This document shows, piece by piece, positions 9,647 to 19,022 of a stretch of 64,000 bases of DNA. The stretch lies in assembly GCA_019217005.1 (NCBI GenBank), contig JAHBNG010000075.1:1-64000 (forward strand). The letters run 5' to 3'. Below the pieces are notes generated by a model that did no database searches, was not told the DNA's origin, and saw only the letters and a list, made by a program, of their open reading frames with translations. Source of the DNA: Chloroflexi bacterium TSY (GTDB lineage Bacteria; Chloroflexota; Anaerolineae; Caldilineales; Caldilineaceae). Each line of letters begins with the position of its first letter. The stretch's first letter is position 1. The position numbers were made by a program, and so were the translations under genes.

Positions 9647-10447
9647 ATGGACAACCAAAATAGCGCCTTATCCTCTGACGAATTGGCCCATTTCCAGACC
9701 CAAGGATTTGTGATTGTGGAAGATCTTTATGATAGAGAAACGATGCAATCATTGAAGCAATATGCGATTGCGATGTGTTTGGATGAGAACACGCCCACCG
9801 AAAATGTGAAGTGGAATGCGAAAGCAGAGGCGAACAAAGAACACTACAAGGGTGCACAGGCGTTGCACAGCTTTTGGCGTCCCCAAACGGCCAGTGAACG
9901 GTTTCGTGCCCTTTGCTCTGATCCCAAACTGACCAACCGATTGGCCTCAATTCTGGGACCGAACGTGATCACCTTTAATGGCCTGGTCATCTTCAAATCG
10001 CGCGAGATCGGTCTGGCTTTCCCCTACCATCAAGATATGTGGTATTTTCAACAGAAGAATGACATTGCCCAATCTTGCGCTATCTGGTTGGCTCTAGATG
10101 ATGCTGATGAGGAGAATGGTTGTCTATGGATTGTGCCGGAAAGCCACACAGGTCAGCTCTACGACCACGTGGAACCGGCAGGCGAGTACAATCAACAAGA
10201 ATTCCGGGAGGTGTTAGAAGCGCGCGAGATGGCCGAAGTATCTGTGCCTCTGCGGGCTGGAAGCGCTCTCTTCTTTGACGGCAGATTGTTGCATCGCTCT
10301 GGTCCGAATGAGAGTGATCGAGACCGAACGTGCTATGTCATTCACAATACATCTGCTGATACTCGATTCGCTGCGCATCCAGGCAGTCTGGAATATCGAG
10401 CGATTATGCAAACAAGGGGAAATCAACAGCCCCAATTTCTTACCTGA
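9647..10447 (+). CDS. Phytanoyl-CoA dioxygenase (PhyH) family protein
   Basis: About 266 residues from the ATG at 9647; a GTG at 9632 is the alternative start. The double-stranded beta-helix Fe(II)/2-oxoglutarate oxygenase core shows the HxD motif in PYHQDMWYF, the segment ENGCLWIVPESH, and the distal His and Arg in LLHRSGPNESDRDR. It hydroxylates an unknown substrate using 2-oxoglutarate and O2. It lies directly upstream of the aldo-keto reductase and probably shares its transcript. It is one of three PhyH paralogues here. Confidence 0.85.
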   Translation: MDNQNSALSSDELAHFQTQGFVIVEDLYDRETMQSLKQYAIAMCLDENTPTENVKWNAKAEANKEHYKGAQALHSFWRPQTASERFRALCSDPKLTNRLASILGPNVITFNGLVIFKSREIGLAFPYHQDMWYFQQKNDIAQSCAIWLALDDADEENGCLWIVPESHTGQLYDHVEPAGEYNQQEFREVLEAREMAEVSVPLRAGSALFFDGRLLHRSGPNESDRDRTCYVIHNTSADTRFAAHPGSLEYRAIMQTRGNQQPQFLT

Positions 10448-10478
10448 TCATTGCTGAACCCACAAAAGGGGACTTGAT

Positions 10479-11486
10479 ATGGAACATCGCAACTTTGGCA
10501 ACACTGACCTATCCTGCTCAGCTCTTGGCTTTGGTACTTGGGAGATGGGAACAACTCAATATGGCGAGATCGACATTCAGGACGCTGTGCGAGCAGTTCA
10601 AATGGCGATCGATCACGGCATTACCCTCTTTGACACGGCCGAAGTTTATGGGCCGTTTACCTCTGAAGAACTGTTGGCGCAAGGGTTGGGCAATCGGCGT
10701 CAGGATGTGGTGGTTGTCACCAAAGTCGGCTTTACCTTCCATGACGATCCCAACCTGCGGGGCGATGCCGCCATCTCTGGCCGCAATGCCTCTGCTGCCT
10801 ATATCACCGAACGCACGGAAGGCTGTCTGCAACGACTCAATACCGATTATGTTGACCTGATGCTGATCCATTGGCCTGACCATACGACCCCCCATGATGA
10901 GACGATTGGCGCGTTGGAAGCACTCAAAGCAGCAGGCAAAATTCGACACTATGGCGTCTCCAACTACACTGTGCCAATGATGGCCGAATGCGAAAAACAT
11001 GGTCACCTAACTGCCAATCAGGTCGGCTATCACATGTTCGACCGCCGTATGGAGGCGGAAGTGTTGCCTTATTGTCTGGAGCAAGGTATTAGCTATATGG
11101 CTTATGGAAGTCTGGGGTTTGGTTTGCTGACTGGCGCGTTCACCCCTGAGACCTCCTTCGTCGAATGGGATTGGCGCAGTAAAGGCAGCGCCTTTGGTCT
11201 GCCACTGTTCGAGCGCGAGAATTTTTTGAAGCAATTACGCGTCGTAGAACGACTCAAGGAATTAGCCGCAGGTTATGGAAAGTCCGTGCCGCAGTTAGCC
11301 ATTGCTTGGCTTTTGGGCAACCCGGCTGTAACGGTCGGACTGGTTGGGATGCGCAACGAGCATGAACTCAAAGAGAACGTTGCGGCTGCAGATTGGCGTT
11401 TGACCAATGCGGATCGGGCTGAGATAGACCGCATCTTCGCCGAAGAAGATGTGCCTACTTACGTCGACGCAGAGCAGGCAACCTGA
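10479..11486 (+). CDS. Aldo/keto reductase
   Basis: 335 residues. An AKR (beta/alpha)8 barrel with the catalytic tetrad visible as Asp and Tyr in FDTAEVYG (near residues 51-56), Lys in VVVTKVG and His in LIHWPDH. GVSNYT and the late AIAWLLGNPAVTVGLVG segment are typical of AKRs. It is an NAD(P)H-dependent sugar/aldehyde reductase. The start follows AAAAGGGGA. Its TGA overlaps the next ATG by one base (TGATG). Confidence 0.9.
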   Translation: MEHRNFGNTDLSCSALGFGTWEMGTTQYGEIDIQDAVRAVQMAIDHGITLFDTAEVYGPFTSEELLAQGLGNRRQDVVVVTKVGFTFHDDPNLRGDAAISGRNASAAYITERTEGCLQRLNTDYVDLMLIHWPDHTTPHDETIGALEALKAAGKIRHYGVSNYTVPMMAECEKHGHLTANQVGYHMFDRRMEAEVLPYCLEQGISYMAYGSLGFGLLTGAFTPETSFVEWDWRSKGSAFGLPLFERENFLKQLRVVERLKELAAGYGKSVPQLAIAWLLGNPAVTVGLVGMRNEHELKENVAAADWRLTNADRAEIDRIFAEEDVPTYVDAEQAT

Positions 11487-12640
11487 TGAACTCTATTGAG
11501 GAGTACATTCGAGGATGGGATGCCATCTTTGATCACCGCACGGGGACCGACGGGGACCATGAAACAGCTGCGTGGTTGACCGACACAATTTGGTCGATCG
11601 GTGCCGAGCCCCATCTGGATGCGTTCTCTTTTCCTCGCCGGGTTCTACGTGAATGTGCGGTTCGAGTAGAGAACCAGACTGCCGAAGGAGTGCCGCTTTT
11701 TGACGGCGGCACCACCACTGAGAAAGATATCTCTGCCGCTTTGACACTGCTAGCGGGGGATGTGGCGGCTGAAAAACGGAACGGCATCGGTGTCACCTCG
11801 TTTTCACCCATATCTGGTCATTCGCCGACGCATCGGCTACACAAGGCACGCACCAAACAGTATCAGGCGATTGTCGCTTATGGCGCTGCAGATGGCATCG
11901 TCCCTGGCTTGGCCTTGCTCAACGCACCGCGCTACATGGATCCCTACGGTCCGCCCGTTCTGCAAATATCGACTGAACATGGCAAGTGGCTCGAAGCTGC
12001 AGCTTTTGACAACGCACTGGCACATCTTGTTTCTCATGTGACCATAGAACAGACACATGCGAGCAATGTGCAAACGAAAATCGCCGGACGAGACCCAACG
12101 CTTGCACCACTGGTCATCATGACTCCTTGCAGCGCCTGGTGGACGTGTACAGCGGAACGTGCTGGAGGGATTGCGCTTTGGCTTGAATGTATTCGTCATT
12201 TTGCTGATAGGAAAGGTGACCGTGACGTAATCTTTACGGCAAATACTGGTCATGAACTTGGTCATATTGGTCTCACTCACTATCTGGACCAACAACCAAA
12301 TCTTGTGCGCGAAGCACACGCTTGGATTCACCTTGGTGCAAATTTCGCCGCAGTAGATAGCAACATTCGCTATCAGGCGTCAGCAGATCTGATGCAACTC
12401 GGACTTGATGCTTTCGTTGCCAAAGATGTGACTCCCAAAACCATCACACCCGTTGGGACTCAGCCCCTTGGCGAAGCGTACAATATCCACGATGGCGGTG
12501 GGCGTTACCTTTCGCTCCTCGGTGACAATCGCTGGTTTCACCATCCTGATGATCGTTGGCCAGAAACCATTGATCTCGGACGAACTGAGAAACTGAATCG
12601 AGCAATGTTGAAAATTGTTACCGCTCTTGCGAGCGCTTGA
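11486..12640 (+). CDS. M28-peptidase-like protein with altered zinc site
   Basis: 384 residues. HRTGTDGDHETAAWL at the N-terminus and FTANTGHELGHIGLTHYL near residue 255 match the M28 aminopeptidase plan, where the Glu is the general base. In M28 enzymes a HxD zinc motif follows VVVGAHYD; here the matching segment is VIMTPCSAWWTCTAERAGG and lacks that His. A late HDGGGRY and WFHHPDD may hold remaining ligands. No signal peptide is seen, so it is probably cytoplasmic. It overlaps the aldo-keto reductase stop, so it is cotranscribed. It could be a non-peptidase hydrolase or a carbohydrate-acting homologue. Confidence 0.65.
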   Translation: MNSIEEYIRGWDAIFDHRTGTDGDHETAAWLTDTIWSIGAEPHLDAFSFPRRVLRECAVRVENQTAEGVPLFDGGTTTEKDISAALTLLAGDVAAEKRNGIGVTSFSPISGHSPTHRLHKARTKQYQAIVAYGAADGIVPGLALLNAPRYMDPYGPPVLQISTEHGKWLEAAAFDNALAHLVSHVTIEQTHASNVQTKIAGRDPTLAPLVIMTPCSAWWTCTAERAGGIALWLECIRHFADRKGDRDVIFTANTGHELGHIGLTHYLDQQPNLVREAHAWIHLGANFAAVDSNIRYQASADLMQLGLDAFVAKDVTPKTITPVGTQPLGEAYNIHDGGGRYLSLLGDNRWFHHPDDRWPETIDLGRTEKLNRAMLKIVTALASA

Positions 12641-12722
12641 CTCACTCGTGTTTGAAAGTACCTTTCATATCTGGAATGCTCCCTCTAGAAATATTTGAAT
12701 TTATGAATAATGAGTATTGAGA

Positions 12723-12814
12723 TACTGAGCATGGCCATAAATTCAAAATAAATTTGTCACTTCCACCCGAGTAAAATGCTCAAATTTATTTTAAATTCAT
12801 AGGTTTGTGCGGTA
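12723..12814. repeat. 92-bp imperfect palindrome upstream of PhyH gene (copy 1)
   Basis: Starts TACTGAGCA and ends GTGCGGTA, with long AT-rich arms (CATAAATTCAAAATAAATTT against its near complement). It aligns almost end to end with 39408-39500. Both copies sit less than 20 bases before the ribosome-binding site of a gene. It could be a mini-element or a 5'-leader/regulatory structure. Confidence 0.7.
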
Positions 12815-12832
12815 GAAAAAGGAGATAATCAA

Positions 12833-13978
12833 GTGACTGTGGCAAATCAAGTAGAGGATACGAAGTCAATTGATGCCTATATTCGCGAGGGTGAACGAAT
12901 GGCATACGCACTTGACAATCGAGGTCCGATCAAATTCAATTCCGATGGTACGTTAGACAAGGCGATCACCGATGCCTACTGGCACTATGGTTTCTACGTG
13001 TTTGAGGGTGTCGTGGGTGCAGAAGAGCTTAATGAGCTAAGAGAGGAGTTTGAAAGCGTACTCGCGCGTGCGCCTTACACCAAAGATGCAGAGGTTGATG
13101 CAAATGGTCAACCGGCAATTGGACTTGAGTTTACGCGGCCAACGTTTCGCTTTGTCAAGCCTTTGAGCGATCCCATAGGCGGCACGTCGGCGAATAACGG
13201 GCGCCACCCGGCCAAAATGAGCGAACCTGCTCCTCCTTCCGATGCACCCGACTATGTCATTTCCAACGTTGCGGGTCCTCTACAGGTCATGGATTCCTGC
13301 CTGCGACTTTACGGTCATCCGCAATTGCTTTCAATTGCAGAACAGATCAATGGACCCGATTTCACGCCCTTCACCGAAGCCATCATCGTGAAGCAACAGG
13401 GGTTAGGCGCATCGGTTGCCTGGCACCATGACGGAACCACCCATTGGGGTGCACCAGAGCAGGACGAAGGGACCCACGGCTTCAATTTCATGACGCAGCT
13501 GTATGGAAGCACGGCGGCGAATGGGGTTTGGGTGATACCGGGATCGCACAAAAAGGGCAAAGCCGATATCAAAGCAATGGTCGCTGAGAACAATGGCTCC
13601 GATCGTCTGCCCGAGGCGGCGCCAATGGTGTGCGATCCGGGTGATGTAGTCATGGCCAACCGTCAAGTCTTACATGGGTCTTTCGCCAACACCTCGCCAG
13701 ACAAGCGGGTGACAATCAATATGGGATTTCACCGAAGAAAATCTGTTCTCAACGTTCGAACAAGGCATAGCGGCCAAGAGATTGTCTACGATGAAGAGCG
13801 TATCTATGAGCGATCCCGTCTAATTGTCCTGGCTATTGATGCCCGACAGGAACGTTTTCCCCATGAGTCTCGCTATGTTTACCAACCCTTGATTGGACAA
13901 GAGGAAGCCAATCGGTGGAACGAAGCAACGAGGGAAAGCATCCTCAAAGATTATAATTTGCGGGATCTTGGTATTTAG
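12833..13978 (+). CDS. Phytanoyl-CoA dioxygenase (PhyH) family protein
   Basis: 381 residues from the GTG at 12833, with AAAGGAGATAATC just upstream. The iron motif is AWHHDGTTHW (HxD), followed by VWVIPGSHKKG, and the distal His and Arg lie in VLHGSFANTSPDKR. It is longer than the paralogue at 9647 because of an insertion of about 60 residues before the core. Fe(II)/2-oxoglutarate hydroxylase; substrate unknown. Its leader contains the hairpin element of 12723-12814. Confidence 0.85.
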   Translation: MTVANQVEDTKSIDAYIREGERMAYALDNRGPIKFNSDGTLDKAITDAYWHYGFYVFEGVVGAEELNELREEFESVLARAPYTKDAEVDANGQPAIGLEFTRPTFRFVKPLSDPIGGTSANNGRHPAKMSEPAPPSDAPDYVISNVAGPLQVMDSCLRLYGHPQLLSIAEQINGPDFTPFTEAIIVKQQGLGASVAWHHDGTTHWGAPEQDEGTHGFNFMTQLYGSTAANGVWVIPGSHKKGKADIKAMVAENNGSDRLPEAAPMVCDPGDVVMANRQVLHGSFANTSPDKRVTINMGFHRRKSVLNVRTRHSGQEIVYDEERIYERSRLIVLAIDARQERFPHESRYVYQPLIGQEEANRWNEATRESILKDYNLRDLGI

Positions 13979-14002
13979 AGGGTGTTTTAAAACAGGTTCT
14001 TA
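13976..14002. terminator. Palindrome between convergent genes, likely bidirectional terminator
   Basis: TTAGAGGGTG-TTTTAAAA-CAGGTTCTTAG is an imperfect palindrome that fills the gap and includes the stop codons of both the PhyH gene and the convergent 2-hydroxyacid dehydrogenase gene. It resembles the ends of the hairpin element at 45457-45530. Confidence 0.5.
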
Positions 14003-15007
14003 GGGCAAGCGATACACAATCTCTGGTTGGGCAACCTGCATTTTTGTGGGTGGCAATCCAGCCAACATGGCCTCAAGATCATCAACGACCATCTGGCCAA
14101 TCAGATGCATATCTTTCCATACCGTGCCCGCACGGTGGGCCGACAGAATTGTGTTTGGTGCGTTTCGAATGGGATGCTCTTTGGCCAGGGGTTCTTTGGG
14201 AAAAACATCGATGGCTGCCCTGAACCGTCCTTGATAGAGTAGATCTGTCAGCGCATCAAAATCGACGACGTGAGCACGGCTGATGAGGATCAGCACAGCG
14301 TCCGAACTGATGAGAGAGAGTAACTCTCGATCAAGCATCGCCTTGTTCTCGTTTGATGGGATGGCCAACACAAAGATGACTCGTGATGTTGCGAGCAATT
14401 GCTCTAAACTGACCGGCGTGCATCCCCGATCTGTGATATAAGTTTCAGGGAGCCAAGGATCATAGACCTGAATTGAACACCGAAACGCGGCCAGTAGTTG
14501 TCTCAAGTTTTGCGCCAATCCGCCAAAGCCAATCAAGCCAGCCCGCTGATCAAATAAGGTAAAGGCCGACTGATTACTATTGTAGAGGTAAACTTCCTCG
14601 CCAGCCCTAAAGTCAAGATGCGCATCGACAATCCCACGTGCGGAAGCGATGGCCATCCCCAATGCCATCTCCGCCACCATTGGCCCATAGGCCGGCGCAC
14701 AGCTTAAGACGCGGATGCCGCGCTCGAAGCAGGTTTGGTAATCCAGAACTTTTGGACTTGGATGTCGACCGCCGGTTTCCAGAATGGCGCGTAGATTCGG
14801 CATATCATCAAGAGAACCGTGCCGCCAACCCGTGGCAACAATCGCAAAGGCTTCGCTCCGCGCCTGGGCCAGTTCTGATTCAGGTATGGCTTCGTCTTTC
14901 CCCCAAACGACCTCGACCAAATCATACAGCCGTTCCGTATCTTCTTTCGACATAATCATATCCAGTGGCCGTGGATAGGGGCTTAAAATAACTTTTTGTT
15001 TGGACAT
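14000..15007 (-). CDS. D-isomer-specific 2-hydroxyacid dehydrogenase
   Basis: 335 residues from the ATG at 15007, which has GGAGAT about 7 nt upstream; an ATG at 15022 lies before that site and is less likely. The NAD-binding motif is GLIGFGGLAQNLR near residue 165. The substrate Arg lies in LISRAHVVD, the Glu in DVFPKEPL and the catalytic His in ILSAHRAGT. It reduces 2-keto acids to D-2-hydroxyacids or the reverse. It is convergent with the PhyH gene. Confidence 0.85.
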   Translation of the reverse strand: MSKQKVILSPYPRPLDMIMSKEDTERLYDLVEVVWGKDEAIPESELAQARSEAFAIVATGWRHGSLDDMPNLRAILETGGRHPSPKVLDYQTCFERGIRVLSCAPAYGPMVAEMALGMAIASARGIVDAHLDFRAGEEVYLYNSNQSAFTLFDQRAGLIGFGGLAQNLRQLLAAFRCSIQVYDPWLPETYITDRGCTPVSLEQLLATSRVIFVLAIPSNENKAMLDRELLSLISSDAVLILISRAHVVDFDALTDLLYQGRFRAAIDVFPKEPLAKEHPIRNAPNTILSAHRAGTVWKDMHLIGQMVVDDLEAMLAGLPPTKMQVAQPEIVYRLP

Positions 15008-15320
15008 TCTGTTGATCTCCATTTACGCGCTTTGGAACACATTGCCCTTTATTGAGAAGATGTTGGGATGATGTATAATTCTAGCATAACTATCCATACT
15101 TCACCCCTTTGAACAAACACTCGTCTCCCAAAGGTGTGCAACGATAACAATGTTCTCTGAAGAGCATTACATTGCGCACATTTGTGGAGGATCAATCTTG
15201 AGCCTTGGTCATCGCTTCGTCATATTGTAGAACAAACAGGCCGTTTGTTCATCACCAACGAAGAAACGATACTCATGCAGACAAAACGATGGCTGACGCC
15301 GTCTTGAACAAGGAGAACCG
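15008..15320. other. Divergent promoter region
   Basis: Gap between the 2-hydroxyacid dehydrogenase and the beta-keto-acid cleavage enzyme. Besides the operator at 15230-15250 it holds a lone half-site GAACAAAC at 15111-15118. No reading frame is supported. Confidence 0.5.
15230..15250 (+). promoter_or_regulatory. Palindromic operator, site 1 (GAACAAAC-N5-GTTTGTTC)
   Basis: Perfect 8-bp arms around AGGCC, preceded by ATTGTA. The same site and flanks occur at 30931-30951 (inverted) and 33391-33411. TTGTTC (15245-15250), 17 bases, then GATACT (15268-15273) could be a sigma-70 -35/-10 pair, so a bound repressor would cover the -35. The likely target is the operon starting at 15321. Confidence 0.7.
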
Positions 15321-16211
15321 ATGAAACCCACTATCTTGTCATGCGCCGTGGTTGGTGCCTTTACGATGCGCGAGCATCATCCACAAGTTCCCATTACGCC
15401 GGAAGAGATCGCTACTGCCTGTATTGAGGCCGCACAAGCTGGCGCAGCCATTGTCCATATTCACGTACGAGATCCCGAAACTGGTCTAAATAGCACCGAT
15501 TTGGGTCTCTACCGTGAAGTTGTGGATCGGATTCGAACCAGTGAGACCGAGGTGCTAATCAATCTCACCACGGGACCAGGCGCGCGCTTTACACCGAGCA
15601 TCGCTGACCCAATGATTCCCGACCCGAGTAGCCGCATCGTAAAGGCTGTCGAACGAACCGAACATGTAGCGGCCTTACGTCCTGATATCTGTAGCCTTGA
15701 TCTGAATACCATGTGGTTTGGGACTGGCTCTGTGGTCAACGTGCCGGACATCATCCGCGAAATGACTGGGATTATCCGTGAGTCTGGCGTGAAGCCCGAA
15801 TTAGAAGTATTTGATAGTGGGGATATTCGGCTGGCCCAGGATCTGCTGGATGAAGGGCTGCTGGAAGCGCCACCCTTCTTTCAGATTGTATTGGGGATCA
15901 AATATGGCTTTGCTGGCAATCCCGAAACGCTCTTTTATGCTCGATCTCAACTACCCAAAGGCAGTGAATGGGCGGCTTTTGGCATCAGCCGCATGGCATT
16001 CCCGCTACTTGCTCAATCGTGGCTGGCCGGTGGTCACTGTCGCATCGGTTTGGAAGACGCGATTTACTTGAGCAAAGGCGTATTGGCGCCCAGCAACGCT
16101 GCCATGGTTTCCAAAGCTGTCCGCATTATCGAAGATCTGGGTGGGCGTGTTGCAACCGTGGACGAGGCGCGGGAAATTTTGAAATTACGATCGCGAGTCA
16201 GTCAGCAGTAG
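15321..16211 (+). CDS. 3-keto-5-aminohexanoate cleavage enzyme family (BKACE, DUF849)
   Basis: 296 residues of TIM-barrel type. The zinc ligands are visible in VHIHVRDP (two His near residue 48) and a Glu in RIGLEDAIYL near residue 230; SLDLNTMWFG and VLGIKYGFAGNP are family features. BKACE enzymes split a beta-keto acid with acetyl-CoA into acetoacetate and a CoA ester. The exact substrate is not readable. AAGGAGAACCG lies before the start. It is followed after 14 bases by an SDR, forming an operon behind the operator at 15230. Confidence 0.9.
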   Translation: MKPTILSCAVVGAFTMREHHPQVPITPEEIATACIEAAQAGAAIVHIHVRDPETGLNSTDLGLYREVVDRIRTSETEVLINLTTGPGARFTPSIADPMIPDPSSRIVKAVERTEHVAALRPDICSLDLNTMWFGTGSVVNVPDIIREMTGIIRESGVKPELEVFDSGDIRLAQDLLDEGLLEAPPFFQIVLGIKYGFAGNPETLFYARSQLPKGSEWAAFGISRMAFPLLAQSWLAGGHCRIGLEDAIYLSKGVLAPSNAAMVSKAVRIIEDLGGRVATVDEAREILKLRSRVSQQ

Positions 16212-16225
16212 GAAGGAGAATCCAT

Positions 16226-17062
16226 ATGCGTTTAGAGGGCAAAGTGGCCATCGTTGCTGGTGCTGCGTGGGGCGGCATTGGCGCTGCCACGGCTTTGCGT
16301 TTTTCCCAAGAGGGGGCAAAGGTCGTGATCAACACGCGGCGGCGCCAAGAAAAGCTGGATGAAACGGCAAACCGTATTCGAGAGATTGGCGGCGAGGTTG
16401 CAACGGTGATGGGTGATGTGAAGAATGTGAGTGCATGGGAAGCCATGGTTGGAACTGCTATCAGCGATTTTGGAAAAGTCGATATTCTTCTCCACAATGC
16501 ATCGCATAGCTATTTGAAACGCGCCGTTGAGTTTACCCAGGAAGAATGGGATGATGGTCTTGCCGTGACGCTGGGCGGACCGTGGCTGGGCGCCAAGCAC
16601 TGCATTCCCGAGATGGTCAAGAGTGGTGGCGGCGCCATCGTCTTTATCTCCACTGTGAATGCGACCATCACGAATCCACTCTTTGGTCTTTATGGAGCGG
16701 CCAAAGGGGGGCTCAATGCATTGACGCGCAGCATCGCACTCGACTATGGGCGTGACGGGATCCGCTGCAATGCAATTGCCCCAGGTCAAATTGTGGGGGA
16801 ACGGGAGGCAGCGCGGCTGGCTGAGGATCCGCTTGAAGATCAAGCATCCAAAGATTGCTACCCGATTGGGCGCTACGGTTATCCTGAGGAAGTGGCCAAT
16901 GCAGCACTCTTTCTTGCGTCAGATGAAGCATCGTTTGTAACGGGAACCGTCTTGACCGTAGACGGCGGTTTGACGCTCCAGTCGCCGGAAGCACTAGTGC
17001 GTCCATCGTTTCGCAAGCGTTGGCGCGATGATGTGCTGATGCCGAAAAACCCGTCTGATTAA
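16226..17062 (+). CDS. SDR family oxidoreductase
   Basis: 278 residues from the ATG at 16226, just after GGAAGGAG; the frame is open further upstream but that part overlaps the BKACE gene. Classical SDR features: AGAAWGGIG cofactor loop, GDV at the adenine pocket, LHNAS (NNAG-like), catalytic Ser in VFISTVN, YGAAK (YxxxK) and a C-terminal LTVDGG. NAD(P)-dependent dehydrogenase. It is the second gene of the BKACE operon and probably makes or uses the keto acid. Confidence 0.88.
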   Translation: MRLEGKVAIVAGAAWGGIGAATALRFSQEGAKVVINTRRRQEKLDETANRIREIGGEVATVMGDVKNVSAWEAMVGTAISDFGKVDILLHNASHSYLKRAVEFTQEEWDDGLAVTLGGPWLGAKHCIPEMVKSGGGAIVFISTVNATITNPLFGLYGAAKGGLNALTRSIALDYGRDGIRCNAIAPGQIVGEREAARLAEDPLEDQASKDCYPIGRYGYPEEVANAALFLASDEASFVTGTVLTVDGGLTLQSPEALVRPSFRKRWRDDVLMPKNPSD

Positions 17063-17077
17063 GGAATGGGTGTATGG

Positions 17078-17254
17078 ATGAACGATGATTCGCCGATATT
17101 GTATGGTGCGATCTCATTGGGTGACATTTGGCGCTTTGGACTCCTCAAACGACAAGAAAGACTTGTGATTCAGGATATAGAACTCTATCGTGTGCCAACG
17201 GATTTGATGGACCTGGCACAAATTTTGATAGGAATCCTGAACCCAAGCCGTTGA
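17078..17254 (+). pseudogene. Possible remnant of a restriction-nuclease-like hypothetical protein
   Basis: About 58 residues. The pattern ISLGDIWRFG, then VIQDIELYRVPTDLMDL and ILIGIL resembles the C-terminus of small hypothetical proteins, common in cyanobacteria, that have a PD-(D/E)XK-like fold. The first two-thirds of such a protein is missing. It sits 16 bases after the SDR. Confidence 0.35.
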
Positions 17255-17536
17255 TTCTCACGACAAAAAATGACTCTCCAGCCCTTTTACAGCGGCCACA
17301 AGCGTCTTGTTGACTGGGGTAGGGATACCGTGTTTTTGGCCAAGTTTGACAACTGCACCGTTGATAAAATCAATTTCAGACTGGCGTCGATTGAGAATAT
17401 CAATGCAGAGGCTGGATTTATTGTCACCTGTGCCGCCTTCGCCTACTATCTGCATGAGTACTTCCTTTGTTTCATCTGCATCGAGCGCCAGACCCTCCGC
17501 TCGTGCAACGGCTGCCGCTTCCTCTAAAGCATCAAA

Positions 17537-19022
17537 CTTTACTTTCTGGTAAAAGAAAAGAGATGAGAAATGTGACAAAAAGCGGTTAGCAGTTCATCCT
17601 AAAGGTAGAGAACCCAAAAAGGAGGAAGGAATGCTAACCGCGCCAGAAATAACTATAGCAGTACTGATGAATGTATTGCAAGTAACGCCGATGGGAACAA
17701 ACGTAAATGTAATGCGTCTGATGTGGGCAATGCTGAATGGGTCGTTTCTGAAAAGTCGAGGAGCAATCCATAGCGCATTGAAAGAAAGCGGGTTTGAAGA
17801 TGAGGAGCTCCGGCGAAGCTGGTGGAGCTTTCGATATGGATCATGGGATATCACAAGTCTGCTGGGGTCGTGGCAAGAAGAAGTGGAAAGGGAATGGGAG
17901 GCAAAAAAGTTAGAAGGGTACCGAGTGAAAAGCATAGATATCACAGGGTTCTGGCGACCGAAGCTGCAAGGGAAAGTGAACCGACTCTATAACTCAACGG
18001 CTCGTCGGGCATTGCCCGCGCTCATCTTTGGAGTGATGATAAGCTCGGGGGAGATAGGCGGGAAGCGAGTGCCACTGCTCAAGGCAATCATGAGATGCAC
18101 GGTTGGAACAAAGGAAAGTGAGTTTCGGAAAAAGCTGCTGACAGAGACGAAGAAATCACTGGAGTCAGACGAAGTGGCGGTGGTCGATGCCGGGTTTACA
18201 ATCAGAGAAATGCTAGAAAGCGGCATAGACCGATTTGTCCTGCGGGAAGCGATTAACTGCACAGTGCGCCGCAATGAGTTCCCCAAACGCAAAGAAAAAG
18301 GCAGACCACCTGAATATGGTGATATTGTGCGACCGCTCTCGCAGCTATAAGGAAAGCGACTCGAGGCTACAACTCCGGACTCGTCTGGTCGCTTTCTCTA
18401 TAGTGGTCGCCTGATTTGCTATCAAGCATGGCACAATCTCGTCCCCAGAACAACCAAGGTGGATACAGCCAACCGTACCTACTCGATTTACGTCATTCAG
18501 GATCCGGCCTACAACACACCTTTGGTTTTGGCGACCGTTATGACTTTGCAGCCTGAAACCATTTATCTTGTCTACCTGGAACGCTGGCCTGTTGAACCTC
18601 CCCCCTTGGCTTCCAAGCAGATGATTGGCTTACATCGTCAATTTGTTCATGCCGATGAGGCTTGTTTCCGCTTACCTGAACTGGGGCTGCTGGCTGGCAA
18701 TCTTCTTTCCCATTTAGCCGCTTCTCTTCCTCCCATACCGACTGGCTACTGGGATCGAGAGCCTCCACTCCCGGCAGGCTGCGCCGTGTTCTCTCGAGTG
18801 CTCTTTTTCCAACTCCTGACCAACTCGACCCTGACTTTCGGAAAAAGGCCTCGGTTTCACACCATTTCCCTAAAGGCGTTCTCGCTCATCGCCGCCTCAA
18901 TGCCGCTGCTTAAACTAGCCGAGCACTATTTTTACATTTTATCCCGTTTTTTCAGGGTGGATTCTTTTTTCCGCCCCTTTCGGTTTGCCCTTTGTCACTC
19001 AAGCCTTTACCAGAAAGTAAAG
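17537..19022 (+). mobile_element. IS4-type insertion sequence, copy 1 (degraded)
   Basis: 1486 bp bounded by inverted repeats CTTTACTTTCTGGTAAA and TTTACCAGAAAGTAAAG and flanked by the direct repeat TCAAA (17532-17536 and 19023-19027). It lies inside a ketopantoate-reductase-like gene. Copy 2 is at 53401-54899 in the opposite orientation and is 13 bp longer. Confidence 0.93.
17631..19022 (+). pseudogene. IS4-type transposase, copy 1
   Basis: The first frame (17631-18350) starts at ATG and carries the first two DDE-type Asp residues in SIDITGFWRPK and VAVVDAGF. It ends at TAA after RPLSQL. The same frame continues past the stop as GKRLEATTPDSSGRF, then LICYQAWHNLV and YLVYLERWPVE with a following Lys (the Glu/YREK region). 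Compared with copy 2 it lacks TC in the CTCTC tract just upstream and has further small indels near 18770 and 18807. It is very likely inactive. Confidence 0.85.

Noticed and set aside
15968..16225. Upstream extension of the SDR frame at 16226
   Set aside because: It overlaps the BKACE gene in a different frame; the ATG at 16226 has a strong ribosome-binding site and gives the normal SDR N-terminus.
18345..18360. Programmed frameshift in the IS transposase
   Set aside because: The site AAGGAAAG does not place a slippery heptamer in the first frame; a missing G explains both copies better.
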